A stretch of 64,000 bases of DNA from Streptomyces sp. NBC_01233 (GCF_035989305.1 NZ_CP108514.1:7234501-7298500), one strand, 5' to 3'. Shown: positions 8,630 through 17,051, numbered from the stretch's first letter. The notes: generated from the sequence alone by a model not told the origin. Translations and numbers: made by a program.

Positions 8630-9682
8630 GTGACGTTGACCGACGCCGACCTGTCCGCCGCCCTCGCCGACTCAACCGTGGTGGTCACCGGGGGCGGGGG
8701 CCTGGTCGGCTCCCGCATCACCGCCCGACTTCGCGCGGCCGGGGCCCGCGTGATCGCCGTGGGCAAGCTCGACGCCTACCCCGCCGCCGTCTACGCCGAC
8801 CTGTTCGGCGTGCACGCCACCGACCGGGACACCATCGTGGGCGACATCGCGGACGCGACCCTGATGGACCACGTCGTCCGGGAAGCGGACTACGTGATCC
8901 ATGCCGCGGCCGTCGCCGATGTGGCCGCCTGCACCCGCAATCCCATGGCCGCGATCCAGACCAACGTCACCGGCACGCAGGTCCTCCTGGACGCGGTCCG
9001 CCGCTGCAACGCCCGCGTACGCCGGTTCGTGTTCGTCTCCTCGGCGGCCGTCTACGGCAACGGCGACCCCAAGCGCCACGACGTGCAGACCTGGCACGAG
9101 GACCAGCCCCTGGCCCCGCTCTCGGTCTACGCGAACACGAAGGCGTGGGGTGAGGCGCAGACCGCGCTGGTGCTGGGCAAGGCCAACGTCTCCCACACCT
9201 CGGTCCGGTACTTCTCCGTCTACGGCGAGCCCCAGACCGTCAAGGAGGGATCGCACTCCTGGGTGGTCGCCTGGATGGCGATGCGCGCGAAGCTCGGCCT
9301 CCCTCTGCACCTGAACGGCGGCGGCCGGCAGGTCCGCGACTTCGTCCACGTCGAAGACATCGCCGAAGCCACCATCAGGGCCATGCTCGCCCCCGGCGCC
9401 GACCGGCAGATCCTGAACGTCGGCACCGGCCAGGCCACGTCCATCGCCGACGTGGCTCACCTCATCCGCCGCCACTACCCCGAAGCCGAGTTCCAGGACC
9501 GGCCGCTGCCCGAGGGCGACCCGCTCGGCGGGACGGCCGGCACGGCCCGCGTGACCGCCGCCCTGGACTGGGGGCCCCGGATCACGGTGGCCGAGGGCGT
9601 GGCCCGCTACGTCGCCTGGCTCGACAACACCCCCGCCGCCCTGCCCGACTTCCTGCGCCGTGAGGCCGCCGAAGCCGCCTGA
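8630..9682 (+). CDS. NAD-dependent epimerase/dehydratase (extended SDR)
   Basis: A 350-residue extended short-chain dehydrogenase. The Rossmann nucleotide-binding motif is VVVTGGGGLVGSRI (about residues 17-30); DIADATLMDHVV and VIHAAAVADVAAC follow, then FVSSAAVYGNGDPK and the catalytic YxxxK as YANTKAW. C-terminal motifs VRYFSVYGEPQT and RDFVHVEDIAEA are typical of UDP- or dTDP-sugar epimerases and dehydratases. The start is GTG 8630 behind the ribosome site GAGGAGA; an upstream start at 8540 lacks one. It is followed after 35 bases by the acyltransferase gene, so the two probably form an operon making a modified nucleotide sugar. The exact reaction is not deducible. Confidence 0.84.
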   Translation: MTLTDADLSAALADSTVVVTGGGGLVGSRITARLRAAGARVIAVGKLDAYPAAVYADLFGVHATDRDTIVGDIADATLMDHVVREADYVIHAAAVADVAACTRNPMAAIQTNVTGTQVLLDAVRRCNARVRRFVFVSSAAVYGNGDPKRHDVQTWHEDQPLAPLSVYANTKAWGEAQTALVLGKANVSHTSVRYFSVYGEPQTVKEGSHSWVVAWMAMRAKLGLPLHLNGGGRQVRDFVHVEDIAEATIRAMLAPGADRQILNVGTGQATSIADVAHLIRRHYPEAEFQDRPLPEGDPLGGTAGTARVTAALDWGPRITVAEGVARYVAWLDNTPAALPDFLRREAAEAA

Positions 9683-9717
9683 ACCTCCCGCCCCGACGAC
9701 GACCAGGAGCAAGCCAG

Positions 9718-10410
9718 GTGCCCGAGTCCATCCGTATCGGTGACTACGTCCGCCCCCCGGCCGCGTCCGGCCTGGACGCCACCGGATACGCCAAGATCGG
9801 CGAGTTCGAGCTGTCCGACTTCCTCACCCGCTGGGACGCCCTCCACGACGACGCCCTACAGGTTGTGCCCGAGCGGATCCACCCCACCGCGCAGATCCAC
9901 CCCACCGCGATCATCGGCGAAGACGTCATCATCGGGCCGGGGGTCCGCGTCCACGAGTTCTCGACCGTCCGCAAGCGGTCCGTCCTCGCCGCCGGCGTGT
10001 CGGTGGGCTTCGGGTGCGAAGTGACCCACTCCTTCTTGGGGGAGAACACCGTTCTCGGCCACCAGGTGGGCGTCGGGCACTCCATCATCGGGACCGACGC
10101 CCACCTGTCCGCGAACCTCGTGATCGCGGCGATCAGCTTGTGGAACTACGACATGCGCGTACCCGTCAAGGAGATCGCCCTGCACGGCCCCGGCGACGAA
10201 CCGCCCTACCGGTGCACCACGTCCCAGTTCGGCGGCCTGATCGGCGACCACGTCCAGACCGGCAGCATGATCACCCTCGGCCCCGGCATTGCCGTGGGCC
10301 GGCATTCGACCATCGCCGCGAGCGTCTGCATGGGCAGCACCATCGTTCCCCCGGCCAGCGTCGTACGGTCGTCTTCACCCGAAGTGATCATCGAGCCCCG
10401 CCGGATCTGA
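9718..10410 (+). CDS. Hexapeptide-repeat (left-handed beta-helix) acyltransferase
   Basis: A 230-residue protein with clear hexapeptide repeats: HPTAQIHPTAIIGEDVIIGPGV, then VTHSFLGENTVLGHQVGVGHSIIG and later GLIGDHVQTGSMITLGPGIAVG. These wind into a left-handed beta helix, the fold of sugar O- and N-acyltransferases that work as trimers. The segment NYDMRVPVKEIALHGPGDEPP breaks the helix and may form the acceptor loop. GTG 9718 is preceded by CAGGAG. It follows the epimerase with a 35-base gap and probably acylates that enzyme's sugar product before the glycosyltransferase uses it; this pathway order is inferred. Confidence 0.8.
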   Translation: MPESIRIGDYVRPPAASGLDATGYAKIGEFELSDFLTRWDALHDDALQVVPERIHPTAQIHPTAIIGEDVIIGPGVRVHEFSTVRKRSVLAAGVSVGFGCEVTHSFLGENTVLGHQVGVGHSIIGTDAHLSANLVIAAISLWNYDMRVPVKEIALHGPGDEPPYRCTTSQFGGLIGDHVQTGSMITLGPGIAVGRHSTIAASVCMGSTIVPPASVVRSSSPEVIIEPRRI

Positions 10411-10439
10411 CCGCCGTCCCCGCCGACTCCCGCCCCGAC

Positions 10440-10576
10440 CTCCCGCCCCGGCGGCGGCCCGCCTGTGGGCCTCGGTCCAGCGGGGCCGTGCCCACTCTGC
10501 CCGCACCGCGGCGAAGTATCCCGAGACCGGCGCCCGGGTCCGGGAGATCCTCGCGCAGCAGCCCGGCGCGGCCTGA
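10440..10576 (+). pseudogene. Possible C-terminal gene remnant after the acyltransferase
   Basis: One frame reads RLWASVQRGRAHSARTAA and then KYPETGARVREILAQQ before a TGA at about 10576, directly upstream of a terminator. The sequence looks protein-like (balanced, amphipathic, helical), unlike the Pro/Arg-rich shadow frames, but no start codon precedes it and the frame upstream is low complexity. It may be the tail of a lost cargo gene. Function unknown. Confidence 0.3.
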
Positions 10577-10591
10577 CCGCCCGGGTACGCG

Positions 10592-10632
10592 AAGGGGCCC
10601 CCACCAGAACCCAAGACCTGGTGGGGCCCCTT
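10592..10632. terminator. Bidirectional terminator between cargo and tnpC-like gene
   Basis: AAGGGGCCCC-CACCAG and CTGGTGGGGCCCCTT form a stem of about 15 pairs (one bulged C) around a loop of about ten bases. It lies between the plus-strand acyltransferase operon and the end of the minus-strand recombinase operon at 10668, so it can end both. Confidence 0.75.
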
Positions 10633-10667
10633 CTGCTGACTTGGGAGGGTCGTTGTGCCACTCCAGG

Positions 10668-11150
10668 CTACGCGGGACCGGTACGGCCGCTCAGCGGCAA
10701 CGTGCGGACGTTCCCGGCGCCGTCCAGGGCCTTACGGAGCCGCTCGATTTCCTCGTACTGCGCGGCCAGCTGCGACACGGCCACCGTGCGGAACACCGTC
10801 AGTTCCGCGATGGTGTCCCGGTTGGCCGCCAGCCGCTCCCGCAGACCAGCATTTTCGGCCTTCAGACGCTCTATCTGGGAGTCCCGAGGGTCGATGATCT
10901 CCCCGGCCTCCTGCGCGGCCTTCACGCGCCGCTCAAACTCCTCCGCCAGGTGCTGGTACGGGCCGGGCCGCTCGTTCCCAGCCCGGTCCTTCTTAGGGTA
11001 GAAGCCGGTGCGGGTCACGCCGGCCTCGGCGGCCAGGGTCTTCAAGTCGCACCGGCCGCCGCGCGGGAGTTCACCCCGGAGTAGCCGGTCCATCGCGGCC
11101 CGGATCGCTCCCTCGTTGTGCTGCTTCGTCTCCTCGGAGATCCGGGCCAC
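10668..11150 (-). CDS. TnpC-like small transposition protein
   Basis: A 160-residue protein beginning MARISEETKQHNEGAIRAA, with a small DNA-binding-like domain (LKTLAAEAGVTRTGFYP) and a long coiled coil in the C-terminal half (RLKAENAGLRERLAANRD, QYEEIERLRKALDG). It is the fourth gene of the recombinase operon, starting one base after the stop of recombinase 3. Tn554-family transposons have such a tnpC downstream of tnpA and tnpB, where it influences efficiency and orientation of transposition. The start is GTG 11150, fixed by the adjacent stop. Role assigned by position and general features. Confidence 0.62.
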   Translation of the reverse strand: MARISEETKQHNEGAIRAAMDRLLRGELPRGGRCDLKTLAAEAGVTRTGFYPKKDRAGNERPGPYQHLAEEFERRVKAAQEAGEIIDPRDSQIERLKAENAGLRERLAANRDTIAELTVFRTVAVSQLAAQYEEIERLRKALDGAGNVRTLPLSGRTGPA

Positions 11151-11151
11151 G

Positions 11152-11730
11152 TCAGTCTCCTTCCTGTGCCGGGCCGGTCCCGGCGGCGTCGATTTCGTCC
11201 AGTACCTGGAGCGACCTGTCCAGGTCGGCCCGGACACGGTCCCGTTCGGCCTTGTGGCCCCGGGGGATGGAGCCGAGGAACACGCGCGTCCTCTCGGCGT
11301 TGTCGGCCCACACCTGCCGGTGGACCGGGTGGTGGGTGGCCTGCGGGCACCGTGCGGAGTCGCACATCCCCGCCATAGGCTTGGAGTCCGTGGTGACCGA
11401 AGCCCCGGCGATCTTCAAGCACAGGGCCTTATGGGGGTCCTTGAACCAGCAGTAGTTCGCGGCGCCGGCGTGGAGGAACTGGGACTGGCTTCGCAGGAGG
11501 TTGACCAGCTGCCGGTCCGACCCCATCACCTTGGGTCCCCCGGCCTGGTGATCGGCCAGGGCGGCGTCCACGTGCGTGAACGCGGCGATCACGTCCCGGG
11601 CCCCGGGGCCGGACGGCATGATGCCGGCCTGGAACTCCCGGAACGCGGTGGCGGTCAGCTCCAGGTGGTGCTTCGCCTCCTCCTCCCCGACCTCGGCCAG
11701 GAAGATGCCTTGTGCGCCGCCGGCCGCGGG
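11152..11730 (-). pseudogene. 3' remnant of recombinase 3 (C-terminal zinc-binding tail)
   Basis: The frame is open from the nested element boundary at about 11728 to the TGA at 11152. It encodes AAGGAQGIFLAEV, FREFQAGIMPSGPGARD and a Cys/His-rich section with CWFKDPHKALCLKIAG and MCDSARCPQATHHPVH, then a helical end. In intact Streptomyces recombinases of this type this tail directly follows a TEGYA motif, and recombinase 3 at 17068-18684 breaks off exactly there. The remnant therefore belongs to that gene, separated from it by the 5.3-kb nested element. An internal ATG at 11619 could give a 155-residue product, but there is no evidence that it is used. Confidence 0.75.
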
Positions 11731-11768
11731 CTAATGGTGGAGTCGGGTATTGGAACTGTCCGAATGCC

Positions 11769-12377
11769 TCAGCCATTGCGGACCCATGAGGTGAACTCGT
11801 CGGCGAAGCCGGGCGGGTTGGCGGCCTCGGTCTGCCGGGCGATCGCCTCGTAGTACTCCAGCTCGTGGACGATCACCGGCACGGTTCGGCCGACAGATCT
11901 TTCGATGATGCCGGTCGTATGGAGGGTTCGGGCGAGCTGGCAGCAGGTCTGGTTGAAGCGGGCCTCGATCTGCGCGGCGAGTGGCCCGATGGCTGAATCC
12001 CAGTCGGCGAGGTCGGTCGGCTCGTCGTACCAAAGTCCGAGTTCGGTGATCCACTCCTGGCGAGCTGTGGCCCCGGCGGGGTCTCTGGTCAGGTCGCCGA
12101 CCACAGTCAGCTCGTTCTGGATCCAGAAAGCGTAGTTCCAGCGGGCTTCTGCCTGGTCAGAGGCGTCCTGGATGCTGCGTCGGGCCTGAGTTTCAGTGTT
12201 GTAGCCGATCGTCAAGGTCGGCTGACGAGGGTCGTCGTCCTCGTTGTCGATGAGGAAGGAGACAGCGTAGATGTCGTCGGCGTCGGCGGCCGGGATGGAT
12301 GCGATGGCCCTCTCGACGAGATGCTGGAGGTGATCGTTGAACGTCATGGTCGGCGGGGTCCTGTCGGTCAGGGTCAT
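11769..12377 (-). CDS. DUF4303-like protein
   Basis: A 202-residue cytoplasmic protein. FNDHLQHLVERAIASIP, IYAVSFLIDNEDDDP, LTIGYNTETQARRS and ARWNYAFWIQNELTVVGD follow the order of DUF4303 proteins (an acidic strand pattern, then a Trp/Tyr motif). DUF4303 proteins are of unknown function; some occur near toxin-immunity genes. The ATG at 12377 overlaps the stop of the upstream gene (ATGA), which sets the start; an upstream in-frame ATG at 12386 is less likely. It is the last gene of the nested element, ending 40 bases from its left boundary. Cargo role (immunity or defence) is only a guess. Confidence 0.6.
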   Translation of the reverse strand: MTLTDRTPPTMTFNDHLQHLVERAIASIPAADADDIYAVSFLIDNEDDDPRQPTLTIGYNTETQARRSIQDASDQAEARWNYAFWIQNELTVVGDLTRDPAGATARQEWITELGLWYDEPTDLADWDSAIGPLAAQIEARFNQTCCQLARTLHTTGIIERSVGRTVPVIVHELEYYEAIARQTEAANPPGFADEFTSWVRNG

Positions 12378-13027
12378 GAGTCCCACTGGTTGCAGTACTC
12401 GATGTGGATCTCGCGCGCGTCGCCGAGAATGCCGTCGTTGGAGTGGAGCTCGGTGCAGAAGTGCGGGTAGCTCGGATGGACGGAGACGTATCCGGGGCCG
12501 TTTCGGGCGACGTCGAAGAAGTGCCGGACGGTGTCCCTGAACACCTTCGCGCTGCCGGTCATGAACAGGGTCTCGGCGTGGAGATGCTGGTGGAACAGAT
12601 CCCGGTTCTCCTGGTAGTGCCGTGCCTCGTGATCAATCACGGCTTCGTCGGAGTGTCCTGGGCCGGGCAGCGTCACGGTCTGCGGACGCCCTGGGCCGAG
12701 CCGTCCTCGTATTTCCTTCCAGCGTGAGGGTGCGAACTGGAGCGAGTGGTGCAGCAGCACGAGATCAAGCTGCCGTGTGCCGTCTTCTGGCAGCTCGCGG
12801 GAGGGGCCACGGTTCCCCCGCATCGGCAGGTGGACCAGCGAGCGCGGTGAAGAGGCAGCGAGCTTCCATAGCCCACCGATTCGCTGGGCGGCGTCCTGAT
12901 CGAGGTAGGTGTCCAAGTGCCGATCGTGGTCGATGAGCACTGCGTGAACCAGGGGCCGGGCGGGTCGGATGACCGTGAACTCTGTGGATCCGAGCCGTGC
13001 TTGGTGGATGGTGATGGGTAGCTTCAT
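12374..13027 (-). CDS. Unknown protein of the nested element
   Basis: A 217-residue protein I do not recognise. It has a strand-rich start (MKLPITIHQARLGSTEFTV, LVHAVLIDHDRHLDTYLD), a central HH-containing segment (LVLLHHSLQFAPSRWKEIR) and a His-rich helical section (DHEARHYQENRDLFHQHLHAE), ending FCTELHSNDGILGDAREI and then HIEYCNQWDS. There is no signal peptide or membrane helix. The repeated His and acidic residues could bind metal, but no known motif is present. ATG 13027 overlaps the stop of the 804-residue protein gene (ATGA) and its own stop overlaps the next start, so it is translated as part of the element operon. Confidence 0.6.
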   Translation of the reverse strand: MKLPITIHQARLGSTEFTVIRPARPLVHAVLIDHDRHLDTYLDQDAAQRIGGLWKLAASSPRSLVHLPMRGNRGPSRELPEDGTRQLDLVLLHHSLQFAPSRWKEIRGRLGPGRPQTVTLPGPGHSDEAVIDHEARHYQENRDLFHQHLHAETLFMTGSAKVFRDTVRHFFDVARNGPGYVSVHPSYPHFCTELHSNDGILGDAREIHIEYCNQWDS

Positions 13028-15438
13028 TGGTTCTCCGGGACACGGCGGCTGACATCGGCGGCGTAAGAGGCCCAGTCGCCGGCTGATGCCTTCTGCCATT
13101 GGACGGCGACTTGGATGTGGACGCCGAGTACCCGGGCGAGGATGGCGGCGGGCAGTTCTGCGGCGAGGGTGAACAATGCGGTGGAGCGGTCCTGTCGGGG
13201 CCGGATCCCGATCTTGTGGAGACGCTGGCCGATCCGGTCATCGCCGAGGGGGTGTCCTGGGCGGCCGCCGGGAAACAGCCAGGGGACGTCGTCGGGGGTT
13301 CCGATCTTGGCTTTGCCTCGGCGGGTCGCGACGAGCTCGCGGACGAGTGCGGCCAGCGGCTCGGGTAGGACGACTGGCGAGGTGCCGAACGTGATCGCGA
13401 CGGTGTCGTTGTCGAGGTGGACGTCGTCGACAGTGAGCCGGCTGATGGTGGCGATCTTCTGGGCATAGAGGACCAGCAGTAGTCCGGCGACGCGGTCCGG
13501 GGTGGGCAGGGTGTCGTCGTGGAGGAGCCGTCGGGCGTCTGACCAGCGTTTCTCGCTGTCGATGGTGCTGAGGGGGCCCGTCCAGCGGGTAGTGCCGTAG
13601 GTGAGGCCGCGGGCGTGGTGGTGCTGTACCGACCAGCGGACGAAGTGGCCGGTCTCGTCCCGGTAGGTGGCATCGGCGCCTGAGGTCCATCGCTCCAGGT
13701 CAGGCTGGGTGCAGTCGCTGAGCGTCAGGCCGTTGCCGGCCAGCCAGTCGAGGAAGTTGGCCGCTGCGGTGACGTGGCAGCGGACGTTCAGGGCTTGGAG
13801 ATGGGTGGTGTGTTCCTTGCCGAGGCGTCGTCGGAGTCGCCGCAGGTGATGCCAGCTTGCGTATCCGTGCAGGATCCGGCGTTCGGTGGGGTCGGTGCGG
13901 GCCTGGACTGCCGCGGTGATCCAGCCCTCCAGGGCGACGAGGCGTTCGTCGCGGGCCGGCAGTGCTCCGGTGGCGACCATGACGCTGCGGAGATGCGCGA
14001 GAACCTTGCTCGCGGGCAGCTCGTCGAGCGTTTCGTGCGTGACGGGTCGTTCGTCGCGCCCGATTTGCTGGAGCAGGATGCTGACCTTTGAGCCCGATAG
14101 CCAGAACATGGTGCTGGTGGGCCGTTCGGCTCCGGACAGTGCCTCGTAGAGGGGGACGAGGTCCTGCCGGACTGTGCCGGTGTTGCCGCCAAGGAGGTCG
14201 CGTACCAACTGGTCGAGCGTGCATCGCTGGCAGGGGCGGGTACTGAGCTGCCATGTGGTGCGGCAGACCGGGCAGCGGCCCCAGAAGTCCGGATCCGGGT
14301 TGGTGCACTTCGCGCACAAAGGCGCGTCCCAGGTGCCGCCGCGGACGTGGTCGACGGTGCCGCAGCTGCTGCAGGGTGTCCACCGCAGCTGGCACCGGTT
14401 GCACCAGGGTTCGTCCGTGACCCGGGAAATCTCACAGGCTGCTGTCCGTCCGCAGATGCCGCACTGGGTGGCGGTCCTGGGCCGGCAGTTGGCGCAACGG
14501 GGTCCATCGGGAAGGCGGACGGCGACTGTCTGGCGGCGCCCGCAGCCGGAGCATTCCTCCAGGTTGACGGGGTCGCTGACGAGGCAGTTGGGGCAGAGCG
14601 GGTGCCCTTCGGCATCCCGGGCGGCGGGCTCGCGGACGGCACCGCAGCGGATGCAGGGCACGGCCGAGTTACGGGCGAAGCAGTTGCGGCAGACCCGTTT
14701 GCCGTCTAGCAGCTTCGACAGTGCCTTGACCTCCTGGCAGCGGAAGCAGGCCGGGTTGACCACCGTCGTGGCCCCGGCTTGGACGAGTTCGCTGATGAAC
14801 CGCAGGACGGCGGGGGTCGGGGCGTCGTAGCCTGCGCCGGTCAGCAGGTCGGGCTGGGCGATGACCGCCCAGGCCAGACGTCGCCGGCCTGCCGTTCGGA
14901 CGGTGGCGCGCTCGAGGGCTGATCGAACAGTGTCGGCGGTCAGCACGGGATCGACGGCGGTGATGAGTCTGGTGAGTTCGGCGAGTGGATCGCCGTTTAT
15001 ATCCGGGCACTTTGCGCAACGAGGGTCGCCGTGGCGGTCCCGGCTGACGACGCGCCGCTGCTGGCGGCAGCCCGCGCAGACGGCTGGCTTGTCGAAGCAG
15101 GGCGAGCATCCCCACCGGCCGCCGGTGCGGCTGCCCACGTAGGGGCGTCCGCGGCCGCACTCACCGCAGCGGGGAAGCGCGATGTCCTGGGCGCCGGCTT
15201 CGCGAAGAGCCATCAGCAACCGCGCGACGCAGAAAGGGGCCGGAGGCCGTCCGGTCCGCAGCAGCGACGGATCGTCATGCAGGGCCTGGGCGAGGCGTCG
15301 ACGACCGGCTCGTTCACGCATCACCGTGCAGACGATCTCGCGGACGCGGTCGGCGTCCAGGTGCCGCTCGACGTTTCCGACCAGCCGCACGACCATGCCG
15401 ACCGGGTCGGCCAGAACCTCCTCCGCGTACCCGTTCAA
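13024..15438 (-). CDS. Eight-zinc-ribbon protein with degenerate tyrosine recombinase domain
   Basis: An 804-residue protein. Residues 15-144 and 155-253 repeat the same plan: a helical unit (containing AGRRRLA) followed by CxxC pairs. Sixteen CxxC motifs make eight zinc ribbons (about residues 91-114, 121-144, 231-253, 262-285, 296-318, 326-349, 356-378, 389-406). Residues 440-800 resemble a tyrosine recombinase with core-binding and catalytic domains, but the catalytic set is missing: LLVLYAQKIATISRL in place of the RxxE box and VLGVHIQVAVQW where H and Tyr are expected. It probably binds DNA as an accessory to the active integrase. The start is TTG 15438, overlapping the XRE gene stop (TTGA); the next in-frame ATG lacks a ribosome site. 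Confidence 0.72.
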   Translation of the reverse strand: MNGYAEEVLADPVGMVVRLVGNVERHLDADRVREIVCTVMRERAGRRRLAQALHDDPSLLRTGRPPAPFCVARLLMALREAGAQDIALPRCGECGRGRPYVGSRTGGRWGCSPCFDKPAVCAGCRQQRRVVSRDRHGDPRCAKCPDINGDPLAELTRLITAVDPVLTADTVRSALERATVRTAGRRRLAWAVIAQPDLLTGAGYDAPTPAVLRFISELVQAGATTVVNPACFRCQEVKALSKLLDGKRVCRNCFARNSAVPCIRCGAVREPAARDAEGHPLCPNCLVSDPVNLEECSGCGRRQTVAVRLPDGPRCANCRPRTATQCGICGRTAACEISRVTDEPWCNRCQLRWTPCSSCGTVDHVRGGTWDAPLCAKCTNPDPDFWGRCPVCRTTWQLSTRPCQRCTLDQLVRDLLGGNTGTVRQDLVPLYEALSGAERPTSTMFWLSGSKVSILLQQIGRDERPVTHETLDELPASKVLAHLRSVMVATGALPARDERLVALEGWITAAVQARTDPTERRILHGYASWHHLRRLRRRLGKEHTTHLQALNVRCHVTAAANFLDWLAGNGLTLSDCTQPDLERWTSGADATYRDETGHFVRWSVQHHHARGLTYGTTRWTGPLSTIDSEKRWSDARRLLHDDTLPTPDRVAGLLLVLYAQKIATISRLTVDDVHLDNDTVAITFGTSPVVLPEPLAALVRELVATRRGKAKIGTPDDVPWLFPGGRPGHPLGDDRIGQRLHKIGIRPRQDRSTALFTLAAELPAAILARVLGVHIQVAVQWQKASAGDWASYAADVSRRVPENQ

Positions 15439-15779
15439 CGGTCCACCGGTGCGATCCGGGCCCGCTTGGGCCGCAGGTCACCGACTCCCTCGGCGGCGGG
15501 TGCCCCGCCTGCCGCCGCCTTCTTCGGCTTCTTCACGGCGCCGGCCGTTGCGATCGGCTCGATGAGGTCGTCCATCGTGCAGTCCAGGATGTCCAGCAAG
15601 GACATGAGGATCTTCAAGCTGAGCCGCTCGGGCCGGTCCACGACGAGCCGGTAGACCTGGCTGGAGGACAGTGTGATGCCGCGTTCCTTCAGCGGAACGA
15701 TCAGGTCGGTCGTGGAGAACATCCCGCGGTCCGCCATGATCTTGCGCAGGTGCCACTGGTAGTCGAGCTTGGCGGCCAT
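15435..15779 (-). CDS. Small XRE-family regulator
   Basis: A 114-residue protein with a Cro/C1-type helix-turn-helix: LRKIMADRGMFSTTDLIVPL, then ITLSSSQVYRLVVDRPERL, and LKILMSLLDILDCTMDDLIE. A Lys/Ala-rich tail follows (VKKPKKAAAGG). ATG 15779 has AGGAAGGAC upstream at good spacing. It starts 17 bases after the integrase stop and its own stop overlaps the next gene, so it sits inside the element operon. It probably controls expression of the integrase operon or acts as a directionality factor; the latter is speculative. Confidence 0.82.
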   Translation of the reverse strand: MAAKLDYQWHLRKIMADRGMFSTTDLIVPLKERGITLSSSQVYRLVVDRPERLSLKILMSLLDILDCTMDDLIEPIATAGAVKKPKKAAAGGAPAAEGVGDLRPKRARIAPVDR

Positions 15780-15796
15780 CGTCGGGTCCTTCCTCG

Positions 15797-16900
15797 TCAC
15801 GTTCCGGCAAACGCCGGGGCAAGTGCCTTGCTCAGGGCAGTGTTCATGAAGTCGTCGCTGACGTGCGTGTAGATGGCGGTGGAGCTGTCGCACTCGTGGC
15901 CGACCTGCTGCTGGATGAACCGACGGTCAACCCCGTCCTCGGTCAGATGCGTGACGTACGAGTGGCGAATTGAGTGGGGGACGAGCTCCTTCGGGAGCTT
16001 CAACGCGTCCCGGTAGGCCACGAACCGGGCGTTGATCTCGGAGGGCTTGACCCGCCCTCCCCGCTCAGTGACCCACAACGCCGGATGGTCCTCGCAGCCG
16101 AACCGCGGCCGGACGTTCTCCACATAGTCCTGGACCGCGTCCACCGCCCAGTCCATCACCGACAGCACGTTCCGGCGCCGTGGCGGCTGGCCCTTCTTCG
16201 CCTTGCCGTAGCGGACGTTGAGCGTGCCGTACCGGCCGAACTGTCGCGCCTTCGCGTTGCGGCCGAAGTCGACGACATCCAGCTTCGAAGTCTCCGTCCG
16301 ACGCAGACCCCACCCGTAGATGACCTTGAACAGTGTGGCGTCGCGGTAGGCAGCGAGGGCGCCCTTGCGCTTGGACTTCACCGCGCGTTCGACCTGGTCG
16401 TCGGCGTAGTCGAGGAACCGCTGCAGCTCTTCCCGGGTGAACGGCCTGGCCTCCGGGTCGCCCTCGTAGTCGTTGAGGTGGGCGATGGTGTTCCACTCGT
16501 GGCAGATCGCCACGGGATGGGTCCCGAAGGCGTCCTCGCAGACCGGCCCCCAGCCGTAGCGGCCGTCGATGAGGAACTCTGTGAACTGCCGAACGTCGCC
16601 TTGGTAGCTGCGGATCGTGGACGGTGCCAGGTGCTTCTCGCCCGTCAGCGAGGCTGACCACTCGTCCATGTGGCCCGGCAGCCACGACCACGGGTACTCG
16701 TTGGTGAATTCATGGAAGCGCCGGATCAGCCGTTCCCGCCCGGCGATCGTGCCTTCCTTCAAACCCCGGGACATCTGCTGGGCCCGCCAGCCCCGCAGCA
16801 TCGCATCGACCATCGCGTCCTCCGGACGCAGCTGGATCACCCCGGAGACGAGCTCCAGATGAGCCGCCCCGGCCAGGGCCACCTTCCGCTCTTGCGCCAC
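15797..16900 (-). CDS. Tyrosine recombinase/integrase of the nested element
   Basis: A 367-residue enzyme with the usual two-domain layout: SAM-like core-binding domain (about residues 30-150) and catalytic domain (about 165-355). The catalytic residues are present: Arg in YGWGLRRTETSKL, His and Arg in HSIRHSYVTHL, His in VGHECDSSTAIYTHVS and the nucleophilic Tyr in the same motif. It cuts and rejoins DNA at attachment sites and is the one intact, likely active recombinase of the nested element. It lies about 165 bases from the right element end, where an inverted repeat could serve as its binding arms. Start ATG 16900. Confidence 0.88.
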   Translation of the reverse strand: MAQERKVALAGAAHLELVSGVIQLRPEDAMVDAMLRGWRAQQMSRGLKEGTIAGRERLIRRFHEFTNEYPWSWLPGHMDEWSASLTGEKHLAPSTIRSYQGDVRQFTEFLIDGRYGWGPVCEDAFGTHPVAICHEWNTIAHLNDYEGDPEARPFTREELQRFLDYADDQVERAVKSKRKGALAAYRDATLFKVIYGWGLRRTETSKLDVVDFGRNAKARQFGRYGTLNVRYGKAKKGQPPRRRNVLSVMDWAVDAVQDYVENVRPRFGCEDHPALWVTERGGRVKPSEINARFVAYRDALKLPKELVPHSIRHSYVTHLTEDGVDRRFIQQQVGHECDSSTAIYTHVSDDFMNTALSKALAPAFAGT

Positions 16901-16930
16901 TCCAGACCATCCCTTCTGGAGGGCAAATCC

Positions 16931-17051
16931 TGCATCAGATGGGCTCTGTCTGGCAAACTTCCTGATCAGGAGGCCACTTCGTAGTAGCGTTGGAGTCCAT
17001 CAGGCCCTCGCCCCGAGCTGGCGACCTGCGACTTCTCGCCCGTCTGATGCA
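16931..17051. repeat. Inverted repeat at the right end of the nested element
   Basis: TGCATCAGATGGGC at 16931-16944 on the plus strand and TGCATCAGACGGGC at 17038-17051 on the minus strand match in 13 of 14 positions. They flank the region upstream of the integrase start, close to the right junction, and may be recombinase or XRE binding sites. Confidence 0.5.

Noticed and set aside
8480..8675. Alternative ATG 8480 frame upstream of the regulator
   Set aside because: Its product is Arg/Gly-rich and out of frame with the TPR regulator.
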